Below are positions 14,617-22,320 of a stretch of DNA of 22,337 bases, one piece after another (the first letter of the stretch is position 1; each line of letters starts with the position of its first letter). The notes under the pieces were generated by a model, which saw only the letters and a program-made list of their open reading frames with translations, had not been told where the DNA came from and ran no database searches. Source of the stretch: Deltaproteobacteria bacterium. Lineage in GTDB: Bacteria > Desulfobacterota > Desulfobulbia > Desulfobulbales > BM004. Location of the stretch: NCBI GenBank assembly GCA_019313095.1, contig JAFDBU010000199.1:1-22337 (forward strand), given 5' to 3'. The translations under genes were made by a program, and so were the position numbers.

Positions 14617-15924
14617 CTATCCCAGCCATTCCCGCTGTAATGAATCCCCCGCGGTTGTCAGCATTTCAAATATATCCCCGGGTGAATTGATTTTTCCTTG
14701 ATACATCACTGCCTGCGCCAGTGATTGTTTGCCAGGTTCCAGTGATCCGATTTCAGCTGAAATTCCCCAGGCCTCGGCCCCGCCGCGGGTAGCCATGTCA
14801 AATACTGATTCAGGAGAAATTTCCGGATGATCTTCTCGCAGCAATCTCATTTCACGCCACATGTTTAGCTCTTGGTTGCTGGCCATGCTATCGGTTCCCA
14901 GTGCCGGGAGAATACCATGATCTAAAAATTCTGTCACCGGAGCCTTACCTACACCCAGGAAACGGTTACTTCCGGGGCAGAGACAAACCTTGGCCTTTTT
15001 CTCTGCCAGAATATTAATATCTGCCCTATCCATATGCACACAGTGTACACAGATGGTTCGGCTGTCGATTACACCAAGTCTATTCAGATACTGCACAGGA
15101 CCCAGGGCAGGAATTGTAAAAGTTCCATCCCAGGCTCCTCTTTCACAGAGGAACTCTTTGAATGCCCCGGCACCTGACTGTAAAAATTCAACTTCCTGCC
15201 AGGATTCAGCCACATGAATGGATACTATTTGATTCTGCCTGCCGGCCTGCCTTTTTATGGCCTGGATCGATCCAGGTGACGTGGAATAGGGAGCATGCGG
15301 TGTACAACTGATATCAAGGGCTGCATCGGCTGCAATATTTTCAAGTCTGGCAGAGGTTTTGGCTTCTGATTCTTTTGTCAGGCCCAGAAGTTCGAGCAGG
15401 AAATATACCCGCGTCTTTTGATCCTCTCCAATGGTACGGCTAGAAAGTGAATTTCCAACGTCACCGATAAAGGCGACCCCATCTGCAGACATGTGCTGCA
15501 AGGTCTGTCTGGCATGCTGCAGTATTAAATTTTCCGCATCAGCATTTTCCTGAAAAAACCTCTCCCGCTCTGTAAGAAGTTCCTTGATCCAAGTGGTGAA
15601 TGCACCATGGTAACAGTTATTATCTCTGTCATGCTCTGGAAAAACCAGGTGCGACAGTTCAAGATGGCAGTGTCCGTTAATCAATCCTGGCAACAGTATA
15701 CTGGAATCGTGATCCAGTGTTTTGTACTGTCCGAATTCTTTCTTAATTTCGCCGTATCCCCCTATCGCCCGGATCAATCCGCCGGCAACGACGAGAGCCC
15801 CGTCCTCCAATACCTGCTGCTCAAATTCATATGATCCGGAAGATATCCCTCTTAAAAGCCAGGGGCACCGGTGGATTACCGGGGAAGATGAGATTTGTTG
15901 AAGGGAATGTTCTTGATCTGCCAT
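14617..15924 (-). CDS. mqnX: Amidohydrolase, probable 6-amino-6-deoxyfutalosine deaminase (MqnX)
   Basis: 435 residues from the ATG at 15924. A longer reading from TTG/GTG codons at 15960/15957 is possible, but no ribosome site supports any of these starts clearly. It is a metal-dependent amidohydrolase of the deaminase (Atz/Trz/SsnA) type: HxH motif H85-x-H87 in NGHCHLELSHL, a His in SIHVAES, a further His in CVHCVHMD, and the metal Asp in ALGTDSMASN. Within a cluster containing mqnE, mqnC and mqnA the substrate is almost certainly aminofutalosine, deaminated to futalosine. The assignment to MqnX rather than another deaminase rests on context. It directly follows mqnC and lies 7 bp before mqnA. 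Confidence 0.85.
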   Translation of the reverse strand: MADQEHSLQQISSSPVIHRCPWLLRGISSGSYEFEQQVLEDGALVVAGGLIRAIGGYGEIKKEFGQYKTLDHDSSILLPGLINGHCHLELSHLVFPEHDRDNNCYHGAFTTWIKELLTERERFFQENADAENLILQHARQTLQHMSADGVAFIGDVGNSLSSRTIGEDQKTRVYFLLELLGLTKESEAKTSARLENIAADAALDISCTPHAPYSTSPGSIQAIKRQAGRQNQIVSIHVAESWQEVEFLQSGAGAFKEFLCERGAWDGTFTIPALGPVQYLNRLGVIDSRTICVHCVHMDRADINILAEKKAKVCLCPGSNRFLGVGKAPVTEFLDHGILPALGTDSMASNQELNMWREMRLLREDHPEISPESVFDMATRGGAEAWGISAEIGSLEPGKQSLAQAVMYQGKINSPGDIFEMLTTAGDSLQREWLG

Positions 15925-15960
15925 CAGGAATGACCACTGATTATCCGTAAAAATCACCAA

Positions 15961-17028
15961 TCAGTCAGTTGTTATAAAAGAATAGTCCATGGTTCTTTGT
16001 CGGGGCACAAAACCAGCTCCTTGAACCAGGCTGCAAATTTCCTTTTCAGTCAGTCGAAAAGAAACTCCTGCTGCAGCAACAACATTTTCTTCAATCATGG
16101 TACTGCCAAAGTCATTGGCTCCGAAAAAAAGGGAGACCTGGGCTATCTTTGGTCCCTGGGTAACCCACGAAGCCTGAATGTTGGGAACGTTGTCCAGAAT
16201 AATACGGGACCAGGCCAGCATTTTCAGATAGGCATGTGCGGTTGCCTTGGGTATCTCGGCATAGGCTGTATTATCAGGCTGGAACGGCCAAGGGATAAAA
16301 GCGGTAAAACCGCCGGTTTCATCCTGTAGATCCCTGACCCGCAGCAGGTGCTCCAACCGCTCTTCCAAGGTTTCAATATGACCGAACATCATTGTTGCGG
16401 TTGTTTTTAGGCCCTGCAGATGAGCTTGCCTCATGACCTCAATCCACTCGTCTGCACTGCACTTCCTGGGTGCTGCCAGCTGCCTGACCCGATCTGATAA
16501 TATCTCGGCCCCGCCTCCCGGGATGGAATCGAGGCCAGCTCTTATGAGGCGCTCGATAACCCCTGCCACCGGCAGTCCTGAAATACTGGCAAAATGACAG
16601 ATTTCTGGTGGCGAGAAACCATGGATATGTATACCTGTGGTTTTGATGAAACGCAGCATATCCTCATAAAATTCCAGTTGTTTGTCAGGATGAAGTCCTC
16701 CCTGCAGCAGGATCTGGGTGCCGCGTAACGCCTGTGTTTCTTCTATCTTCTTCTGCAGTTCATCAAAAGAAAGAATTGAGCCGGTTTCATCCTCTGGGGC
16801 CTTGTAAAAGGCACAAAATTTACAGGCGGAAATGCAGATATCGGTATAATTTATATTCCGGTCAATAACATAGGTGACAACAGGATCCGGGTGCATTCTC
16901 CGGCGAATGGCATCAGCAAGAAAACCAAGGTCATAGAGGTTGCTCTCACGAAACAGATCCAATGCTTCCTTTTCCTTGAGTCTTTCACTCAGTAGAACTT
17001 TTTGCTTGATTGAGTCTAATTTGCTCAT
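15961..17028 (-). CDS. mqnC: Cyclic dehypoxanthinyl futalosine synthase MqnC (radical SAM)
   Basis: 355 residues, a radical SAM enzyme with the 4Fe-4S cluster motif Cx3Cx2C (C65, C69, C72 in CISACKFC). MqnC closes the spiro ring on dehypoxanthine futalosine. FIPWPFQPDNTAYAE distinguishes MqnC (PW-FQP-NT) from its paralogue MqnE next door (IPLAFHPKNTEL). LLQGGLHPD, GLDSIPGGGAEIL and TATMMFGHIET are shared family segments. It lies 72 bp after mqnE and abuts the deaminase gene. The start ATG (17028) has only a weak purine stretch (GAAAAG) upstream. Together with mqnE it forms a tandem pair of related radical SAM genes. Confidence 0.94.
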   Translation of the reverse strand: MSKLDSIKQKVLLSERLKEKEALDLFRESNLYDLGFLADAIRRRMHPDPVVTYVIDRNINYTDICISACKFCAFYKAPEDETGSILSFDELQKKIEETQALRGTQILLQGGLHPDKQLEFYEDMLRFIKTTGIHIHGFSPPEICHFASISGLPVAGVIERLIRAGLDSIPGGGAEILSDRVRQLAAPRKCSADEWIEVMRQAHLQGLKTTATMMFGHIETLEERLEHLLRVRDLQDETGGFTAFIPWPFQPDNTAYAEIPKATAHAYLKMLAWSRIILDNVPNIQASWVTQGPKIAQVSLFFGANDFGSTMIEENVVAAAGVSFRLTEKEICSLVQGAGFVPRQRTMDYSFITTD

Positions 17029-17100
17029 TGCTTTTCATGCCATGCCATACAAATACGGGTAGTGAAACTATTGTTTACACCACCGCTATCTGACACGAAT

Positions 17101-18195
17101 TCAATAGGAATTAATAACATTATAAAGGGTGTCTCTTTCAACAGGAGTACGTCCCGCCTCCTTGATCAATCTGAGAAGCTGATCGCGTGACATGGCCTGC
17201 TCTGTTTCCGCTCCTGCCATATGGGTAATAATCTCTTCCTTGACAGTTCCGTCCACATCATCAGCACCGAATGAAAGGGCAATCTGGCTCAATTTCTGAC
17301 CGATCATGACCCAGTAAGCCTTAATGTGGGGAAAATTGTCCAGAAAGCAACGGGCTACGGCAATGTTTTTTAAATCATCAATGCCCGAAGTCCTTGACAG
17401 TTTGGATAACTCTGTATTCTTGGGATGAAAGGCCAGTGGGATAAATGCCAGAAATCCACCTGTTTCGTCCTGCGCTTGACGCAACATGTTCAAATGTTCC
17501 AGCCGCTCCTCCAAGGTTTCTATATGACCGTAAAGCATAGTGGCATTGGTGTGCAGGCCGAGTTTGTGTGCGGTTTTTGCCACCTTGAGCCAACCTTGGC
17601 CTGAAAGTTTTTTCTCACAAGTCAATTCCCGGATTCTCGGACTGAACACTTCAGCTCCGCCGCCCGGTATGGAACCAAGCCCTGCCTTCTTTAAATCCTC
17701 CAGCACCCCAGCTGTACCCAGTCCTGATATTTCGGCAAGATGGGCGATCTCAACACAGGTAAAAGCCTGAATATGTACATCAGGCCGCTCTTCCTTTATG
17801 ACTTTTAGCAAATCTGTATAGTATGTATAGGGCAGGTCAGGATGAATGCCGCCCACCATATGAATTTCCGAAATTGGCTCTGAGAGTCTTTCCCGCACTT
17901 TAGCCCTGACCTCGTTAACTCTCATCTCATAGGCCTGGTCGGAATCCTTATCCTTACCGAAGGCACAAAATTTACAGAGGTTTGTACAGATGTTTGAATA
18001 ATTGATATGCTGATTGTAGATAAAATAAGCGTAGTTGCTGTTTTGCCTCTCCCGCACTATGTTGGCAAGATACCCGACTGCCAGTAGATCCGGACTTTGG
18101 AAAAGCCGGATCCCATCCTCAATGCTTAACCTTCCGCCATCTTGTACTTTTTCAAGAATATCACCTAATCCGGCTTTTTTAATAAAAGAATCCAT
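17101..18195 (-). CDS. mqnE: Aminofutalosine synthase MqnE (radical SAM)
   Basis: 364 residues from the ATG at 18195, the usual MqnE length. An in-frame TTG at 18252, overlapping the sigma-factor stop, would add 19 residues and is less likely; neither start has a clear Shine-Dalgarno. MqnE joins the MqnA product with SAM to give aminofutalosine. Cluster motif Cx3Cx2C is C70, C74, C77 (CTNLCKFC). Family segments MVGGIHPDLPYTYY, GLGSIPGGGAEVFS, NATMLYGHIET and FIPLAFHPKNTEL support MqnE over MqnC. It is the first pathway gene after the sigma-factor gene, whose stop is about 50 bp upstream, so it may be transcribed together with it. Confidence 0.94.
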   Translation of the reverse strand: MDSFIKKAGLGDILEKVQDGGRLSIEDGIRLFQSPDLLAVGYLANIVRERQNSNYAYFIYNQHINYSNICTNLCKFCAFGKDKDSDQAYEMRVNEVRAKVRERLSEPISEIHMVGGIHPDLPYTYYTDLLKVIKEERPDVHIQAFTCVEIAHLAEISGLGTAGVLEDLKKAGLGSIPGGGAEVFSPRIRELTCEKKLSGQGWLKVAKTAHKLGLHTNATMLYGHIETLEERLEHLNMLRQAQDETGGFLAFIPLAFHPKNTELSKLSRTSGIDDLKNIAVARCFLDNFPHIKAYWVMIGQKLSQIALSFGADDVDGTVKEEIITHMAGAETEQAMSRDQLLRLIKEAGRTPVERDTLYNVINSY

Positions 18196-18244
18196 TGCGT
18201 ATTGTTGGGAGGGATATATGCGGCTGCTGAGATACAGCGCTTTG

Positions 18245-19597
18245 TTAATCAAGAAAGTTCTTCAGTTTATCTCTGCGGCTCGAGTGGCGCAGGCGGTTGA
18301 GCGCCTTTTTCTCAATCTGCCTGATTCGTTCACGGGATACATTAAAGCGTTTGCCGATCTCTTCCAGGGTGTATTCAGCTTTTTCACCTATGCCGAAACG
18401 CAAGCGGATAATTTTTTCCTCCCGCTCACTCAAGGTACAAAGAATTTTCTTAACCCTGCTTGACAGTTCACGGTTCTGAACAGCTTCATAGGGTGATACG
18501 GATTCCTGGTTTTCGAGGAAATCGCCTAAAGTGCTGTCATCATCGCCAATGGGAGTTTCCAGCGAAATAGGCTCCCTGGATGCTTCAAGGATGGCAAGGA
18601 TTTTATCCATGGGCAATTCTGTCTGCTTGGCAATTTCAACCGGGGTCGGCTCCCGGCCCAGTTCTTTAAGCAATGAATAAAATGCCTTGAAAAATTGGCT
18701 GCGCAATTCAAGGAAATGCACAGGCAGTCTGATGGTCCTGGTCTTGTCGAGAATTGCACGGGTTATCGCCTGTCTGATCCACCAACTGGCATAGGTGCTG
18801 AACTTATTGCCTTTGGTATAGTCAAAGCGAAATACAGCCCGCATAAGTCCGAGGTTCCCCTCCTGGATAAGGTCGGCCAGGGTTAACCCCTGATGCATGT
18901 AACGTTTTGCTATGCTGACGACCAACCGCAGGTTGGCCCGTATCATTTCATCCTTGGCCGCTTCAATGGAGCGGACATAGGCCTCAATCTTGGTATGCAG
19001 TTCAAAGAGCTCCCGTATGTCGGTGTATTTTGCAGCACAGCGGGCGACCGAATCCTTCATGTAGTTGAGTTGCTGTTTTTTGGGCTTTAATGAAGGATCT
19101 CTTTTCTCCCATAAATCAATGCGGTCCTTGAGAACCTTCATCTCAGGAACACCTGATTCATCCTCACGAATGGAGCGGATAATGGCATCAAAGCCCTCAC
19201 GGATGGTCCTGCTATAAATGCCCTCCTCTTCAGGAGTCAAAAGCTCAAAACGTCCCATTTCCCTGAGATATGTTGTGGTGGTCTCCTCCGGGTCATGCGG
19301 TTCGTCGTCATCATCAGTTGACGAAATAGCATCCGCTATATCATCCTTCCCCCTTGCAAGAGTTCCCGCCGAACTTTTTTTGTAGTCGTCCCACGACTCG
19401 CCGGAAAGGGTCCTTTTCTGGCCGGTTTTTTCCTCGGAAACAATTTCTATATTATTTTCGGCTAGGAAATCAAAGAGTTCTTCAATAACACTTGTTTCTT
19501 TAATATCATCGGGAATAAGTTCGTTTAGGAGAGTAAAGGAAACACAGCCTTCATTCTTACCTTCATCCAGCAACTTAGCTTTAATGGTTACGAGCAT
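18245..19597 (-). CDS. rpoD: RNA polymerase sigma factor, RpoD-like sigma-70 family
   Basis: 450 residues from ATG 19597; a GTG two codons earlier (19603) is also possible. AGGGG lies 10 nt before the ATG and 4 nt before the GTG. Visible parts: an N-terminal region resembling sigma 1.1 (about 1-55), an acidic linker with a DDDDE stretch, region 1.2 (DPEETTTTYLREMGRFELLTPEEE), region 2 (NLRLVVSIAKRYMHQGLTLADLIQEGNLG, then FSTYASWWIRQAITRAI), region 3, and region 4.2 helix-turn-helix (YTLEEIGKRFNVSRERIRQIE, about 410 on). The non-conserved insert between 1.2 and 2 is short, so the protein is much smaller than E. coli RpoD (613). It may be the housekeeping sigma or a close RpoD paralogue; the window cannot decide. 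It heads the menaquinone gene run on the same strand. Confidence 0.9.
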   Translation of the reverse strand: MLVTIKAKLLDEGKNEGCVSFTLLNELIPDDIKETSVIEELFDFLAENNIEIVSEEKTGQKRTLSGESWDDYKKSSAGTLARGKDDIADAISSTDDDDEPHDPEETTTTYLREMGRFELLTPEEEGIYSRTIREGFDAIIRSIREDESGVPEMKVLKDRIDLWEKRDPSLKPKKQQLNYMKDSVARCAAKYTDIRELFELHTKIEAYVRSIEAAKDEMIRANLRLVVSIAKRYMHQGLTLADLIQEGNLGLMRAVFRFDYTKGNKFSTYASWWIRQAITRAILDKTRTIRLPVHFLELRSQFFKAFYSLLKELGREPTPVEIAKQTELPMDKILAILEASREPISLETPIGDDDSTLGDFLENQESVSPYEAVQNRELSSRVKKILCTLSEREEKIIRLRFGIGEKAEYTLEEIGKRFNVSRERIRQIEKKALNRLRHSSRRDKLKNFLD

Positions 19598-19922
19598 TGA
19601 CACACTACCCCTTTAACTTTTCAGTCTATAATGATGAACGGAACCTGTGAAAAAATTGCGAGGAATTCTCCCTGGATTGCACTGATATACATCAAGAAAA
19701 TGCGTTTGCAGCATTCTAATTTTCTTCATCAATAGTCCAGAAATCAAATTTTACGCCAAGCCTGGTCATCTATTTCACCGGGAAAACGCAAATTTTTTAA
19801 TTTTAACCCAAGCAGGGAAAAAATGAAATGAAAATTTTGTTTTTATTATGTTGAGCAATATTTGTTTCCTGAAGCCGCCCTTTCTTTCCTGAGGACAGAA
19901 TGATTATTTTAATTCCATTTAC

Positions 19923-19952
19923 TTGACACGGCTGAGAGCCTTTCACTATATT
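19923..19952 (+). promoter_or_regulatory. Sigma-70 promoter for malQ
   Basis: TTGACA (19923-19928), an 18-bp spacer, and TATATT (19947-19952): a perfect -35 and a 5/6 -10. Transcription should start near 19959-19961, giving a leader of about 160 nt before the malQ ATG. This is the best promoter match in the window. Confidence 0.75.
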
Positions 19953-19959
19953 CAGGCCT

Positions 19960-20037
19960 TAGCATGATTCGTAATGCTATAAATTAAAACCGATGCAACT
20001 CGGAAACAAGGTGGCCTTTCGCTTTTCTACAATATAG
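19960..20037 (+). promoter_or_regulatory. Structured malQ leader, class unknown
   Basis: Two small stem-loops begin right at the predicted transcript start: TAGCAT/ATGCTA (19960-19965 with 19974-19979, 8-nt loop) and CCGA/TCGG (19990-19993 with 20000-20003). An AAGG-TGG-CCTT hairpin element follows (from about 20007) that would hide an SD-like AAGGTGG. AGGCC at 19954-19958 could also pair with GGCCT near 20012-20016 if transcription started earlier. I could not match it to a known riboswitch consensus. A regulatory RNA is possible but unproven. Confidence 0.35.
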
Positions 20038-20119
20038 ATGCACTTTATTTTTGTTGAAAATCTCCTGCTTTTCAGCAAAAGTTGTTTTTACCCAACCTTT
20101 ACTGATTTTTTGTTCCTCC

Positions 20120-21649
20120 ATGCTAAAAAAACGAACCAGCGGCATACTGCTTCACTTGACTTCTCTGCCCGGGAACCACGGCATAGGAAACCTGGGTTCA
20201 AGTGCTTACACTTTTATTGATTTTCTGAAAACCTCAGGCCAAAGCTGCTGGCAGTTTCTTCCTACGGGACCGACCAGCACGGTGTTTGACAGTTCCCCCT
20301 ACATGTGCCGTTCAGTATTTGCCGGCAACCCACTTCTTATTGATCTGGAAGTACTTGTCAAAGACAACCTTCTTTCTCCTGAAGACCTTGAAGGCCACCC
20401 TGAGTTCTCCGAATACACTGTTGACTACCAGGAGGTTTCAGCATTCAAAAATGAACTGCTGCAAAAAGCTTTTCAAAACTTTGCACGTTCCTGCCCAACT
20501 GCTGAATTTGAAAAATTCTGCCACAAACATCAAAACTGGCTTGACGATTATGCCCTGTTCATGAGTTTCAGGGAACAGTTTGACTCCAGGCCCTGGTATG
20601 AATGGCCTGAATATGCCGCCCGGCGGGATACTAAGACCCTCAGCCAATATACCGCAAGTCGTCCAGAAACGATTTTTTATTATAAATTTGTCCAGTTTGT
20701 CTTTTTTACCCAATGGCAGAAACTATACGACTATGCCCAGACTAAAAATATTACTTTGATCGGCGATATTCCCATTTACGTGGCGTTGGACAGTGCGGAC
20801 GTCTGGGCCAACCAGGATCTTTTTAAGATTAATGCAAAAACCCTCCAACCCATAAAAGTCGCCGGTGTTCCTCCGGACTACTTCAGCGAAACAGGACAAC
20901 GCTGGGGCAACCCTGTCTACAAATGGAAAACCGACGATGGGAAAATTAACAAAAAACTTTATGAATGGTGGCTGCAGCGCTTCAGGTTGATTTTTTCAAT
21001 GATGGATATGGTTAAGATTGATCATTTCAGAGGATTTGAAGCTTTCTGGGAAATTCCGGCCGGAGAAAAGACAGCTGTCAAAGGCAAATGGGTCAAAGGT
21101 CCAGGGAAGAAGTTTTTTACCACCATCAGTACCGGGCTCAAAAAAATGCCTATAATAGCCGAGGATCTTGGCATCATTACCCCACCGGTTGAACAAATGC
21201 GCGATCAACTTGGGTTTCCCGGTATGCGTGTTCTGCAGTTTGCTTTTGAGTCAGATGAAAAAAATCCTTATCTGCCCCATAATTATGAGCAAACAAATAC
21301 AATAGTCTATACGGGTACCCATGACAATAATACGACCCTTGGCTGGTTTTTGGGAAACAAACTTTCAGAAACCACCAGAGAACGCATCCGTCGATACCTG
21401 AACAGTTATGACGACAGTCGCATCTCGTGGGAATTTACCAGGTTGGCAATGTCATCTGTTGCTGCCATGGCCATCATCCCCCTGCAGGATATCCTCGGTT
21501 TTGGCCAAGATTGTCAGATGAACAGGCCCGGCACCCCTTCAGGAAACTGGCGCTGGCGGTGTGCCGTCCGTTTTCTCAACAAAGAAACTGCGCAGCTGCT
21601 GCTGGACCTGACTGCTTTTTACAACCGGCTAAACAAAAGCCCGCGATAA
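20120..21649 (+). CDS. malQ: 4-alpha-glucanotransferase (amylomaltase, GH77)
   Basis: 509 residues from ATG 20120 (MLKKRTSGILLHLTSLPG, the typical GH77 start). Upstream in-frame TTG codons at 20051/20054 would add an unrelated 23-residue leader. MalQ moves alpha-1,4-glucan segments between oligosaccharides and acts in glycogen/maltodextrin metabolism in the cytosol. The catalytic triad is present: nucleophile D301 (KIDHFRGF), acid/base E348 (IAEDLG) and D402 (GTHDNNT). The residue two before the nucleophile, Arg in nearly all GH13/GH77 enzymes, is Lys (K299). The ATG has no Shine-Dalgarno; the bases before it are TTGTTCCTCC. A strong promoter lies about 170 bp upstream. The stop overlaps an in-frame ATG of the next gene (TAATG). 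Confidence 0.94.
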   Translation: MLKKRTSGILLHLTSLPGNHGIGNLGSSAYTFIDFLKTSGQSCWQFLPTGPTSTVFDSSPYMCRSVFAGNPLLIDLEVLVKDNLLSPEDLEGHPEFSEYTVDYQEVSAFKNELLQKAFQNFARSCPTAEFEKFCHKHQNWLDDYALFMSFREQFDSRPWYEWPEYAARRDTKTLSQYTASRPETIFYYKFVQFVFFTQWQKLYDYAQTKNITLIGDIPIYVALDSADVWANQDLFKINAKTLQPIKVAGVPPDYFSETGQRWGNPVYKWKTDDGKINKKLYEWWLQRFRLIFSMMDMVKIDHFRGFEAFWEIPAGEKTAVKGKWVKGPGKKFFTTISTGLKKMPIIAEDLGIITPPVEQMRDQLGFPGMRVLQFAFESDEKNPYLPHNYEQTNTIVYTGTHDNNTTLGWFLGNKLSETTRERIRRYLNSYDDSRISWEFTRLAMSSVAAMAIIPLQDILGFGQDCQMNRPGTPSGNWRWRCAVRFLNKETAQLLLDLTAFYNRLNKSPR

Positions 21650-21663
21650 TGGAGAAAAATTTC

Positions 21664-22257
21664 ATGGACATATTAACATTCCTGGGCAGTCCCCGTAAGA
21701 AAGGTAATTCCGAGATATTGACCGAAGCAGTTCTAGAAGGAGTAAAGCAGGCGGGTGGGTCACCCGAAATAATAAGGCTCTGCGACCTGAAAATATCGCC
21801 CTGCATAAGCTGCGGCGGTTGTGACAAAACAGGCATGTGTGTTGTAGAGGATGATATGACCCCCCTCTACGATAAGATCATCACAATAGACAAAATCATT
21901 GTGGCCTCCCCGATATTTTTCTATGGCATAACAGCACAGACAAAGGCGTTTATCGACAGGACCCAGGCCCTGTGGAACAGGAAAAGACTTCTGCAGAAAA
22001 AAGGCGAATGGCTCGAAAATCCTAAGCGTATGGGCTTTTTTATATCAGTCGCAGCCACCCGAGGAGCCAGAATATTTGAAGGTGCAGTCCTCACCATGAA
22101 ATACGGATTTGATGCCATGGGCATAAACTACGGAGGTGATTTTCTTATAACCGGCCCCGACAGGCGCGGAGATATGAAAAAATATGAGCAAAAACTTGCC
22201 GAGGCAAGAGAGGCAGGTAAGAATTTTATTTCCGGACTGGATGCCAATGTCGATTAA
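21664..22257 (+). CDS. Flavodoxin-family iron-sulfur flavoprotein (NAD(P)H-dependent oxidoreductase-like)
   Basis: 197 residues from ATG 21664, chosen because GGAG lies 9 nt upstream. An ATG at 21649 overlapping the malQ stop would add five residues. The N-terminus LTFLGSPRKKGNSEIL is the FMN phosphate-binding loop of the NADPH-dependent FMN reductase/flavodoxin-like family. A compact cysteine motif follows, Cx2Cx2Cx5C (C47, C50, C53, C59 in CISCGGCDKTGMC), as in iron-sulfur flavoproteins that bind a 4Fe-4S cluster. VASPIFFYGITAQTKAFIDR is the typical flavin-contact segment. Such proteins pass electrons in anaerobes, often against oxidative stress, but the partner cannot be told here. It is probably cotranscribed with malQ, although no functional link is obvious. 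Confidence 0.88.
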   Translation: MDILTFLGSPRKKGNSEILTEAVLEGVKQAGGSPEIIRLCDLKISPCISCGGCDKTGMCVVEDDMTPLYDKIITIDKIIVASPIFFYGITAQTKAFIDRTQALWNRKRLLQKKGEWLENPKRMGFFISVAATRGARIFEGAVLTMKYGFDAMGINYGGDFLITGPDRRGDMKKYEQKLAEAREAGKNFISGLDANVD

Positions 22258-22276
22258 TCGAGCCGCCAACAAATCC

Positions 22277-22305
22277 TTGACAAATCGGTTCGCATCATTT
22301 ACTTA
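22277..22305 (+). promoter_or_regulatory. Probable promoter of the tRNA-Glu gene
   Basis: A perfect -35 TTGACA (22277-22282) is followed after 15-17 bp by a weak -10 region (TTTACT or TACTTA within 22298-22305), about 15 nt before the tRNA. Placement right upstream of a tRNA supports it despite the poor -10. Confidence 0.5.
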
Positions 22306-22320
22306 GAAAACCCATTACAG

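Larger units (their letters stand above)
19604..20119. other. Non-coding gap between divergent sigma-factor and malQ genes
   Basis: About 515 bp, AT-rich, with no convincing gene on either strand. Its left part should hold the promoter of the leftward sigma-factor operon. One candidate on the minus strand is TTTTCA (19648-19653) and TATAGA (19625-19630) with a 17-bp spacer, only 4/6 matches each. An imperfect hairpin lies at 19694-19726 (AAGAAAAT / ATTTTCTT arms with ATGC/GCAT nested). Its right part holds the malQ promoter and leader described separately. Confidence 0.6.

Noticed and set aside
19929..19942. GGCTGAGAGCC resembling part of a TPP riboswitch
   Set aside because: It lies in the promoter spacer and no other thi-box element is present.
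19985..20020. Superficial likeness of AAACC...CTCGGAAAC...GGCC to a cyclic di-GMP-I aptamer
   Set aside because: The key GGGACGCAAAGCC junction and flanking GCAC segment are missing.
20038..20220. Small open frame starting ATG at 20038 before and into malQ
   Set aside because: It runs out of frame through the conserved malQ N-terminus and has no Shine-Dalgarno.
22250..22261. 12-bp palindrome TCGATTAATCGA at the flavoprotein stop codon
   Set aside because: Short, AT-rich centre, no T-run and no operator family I can name; probably chance.
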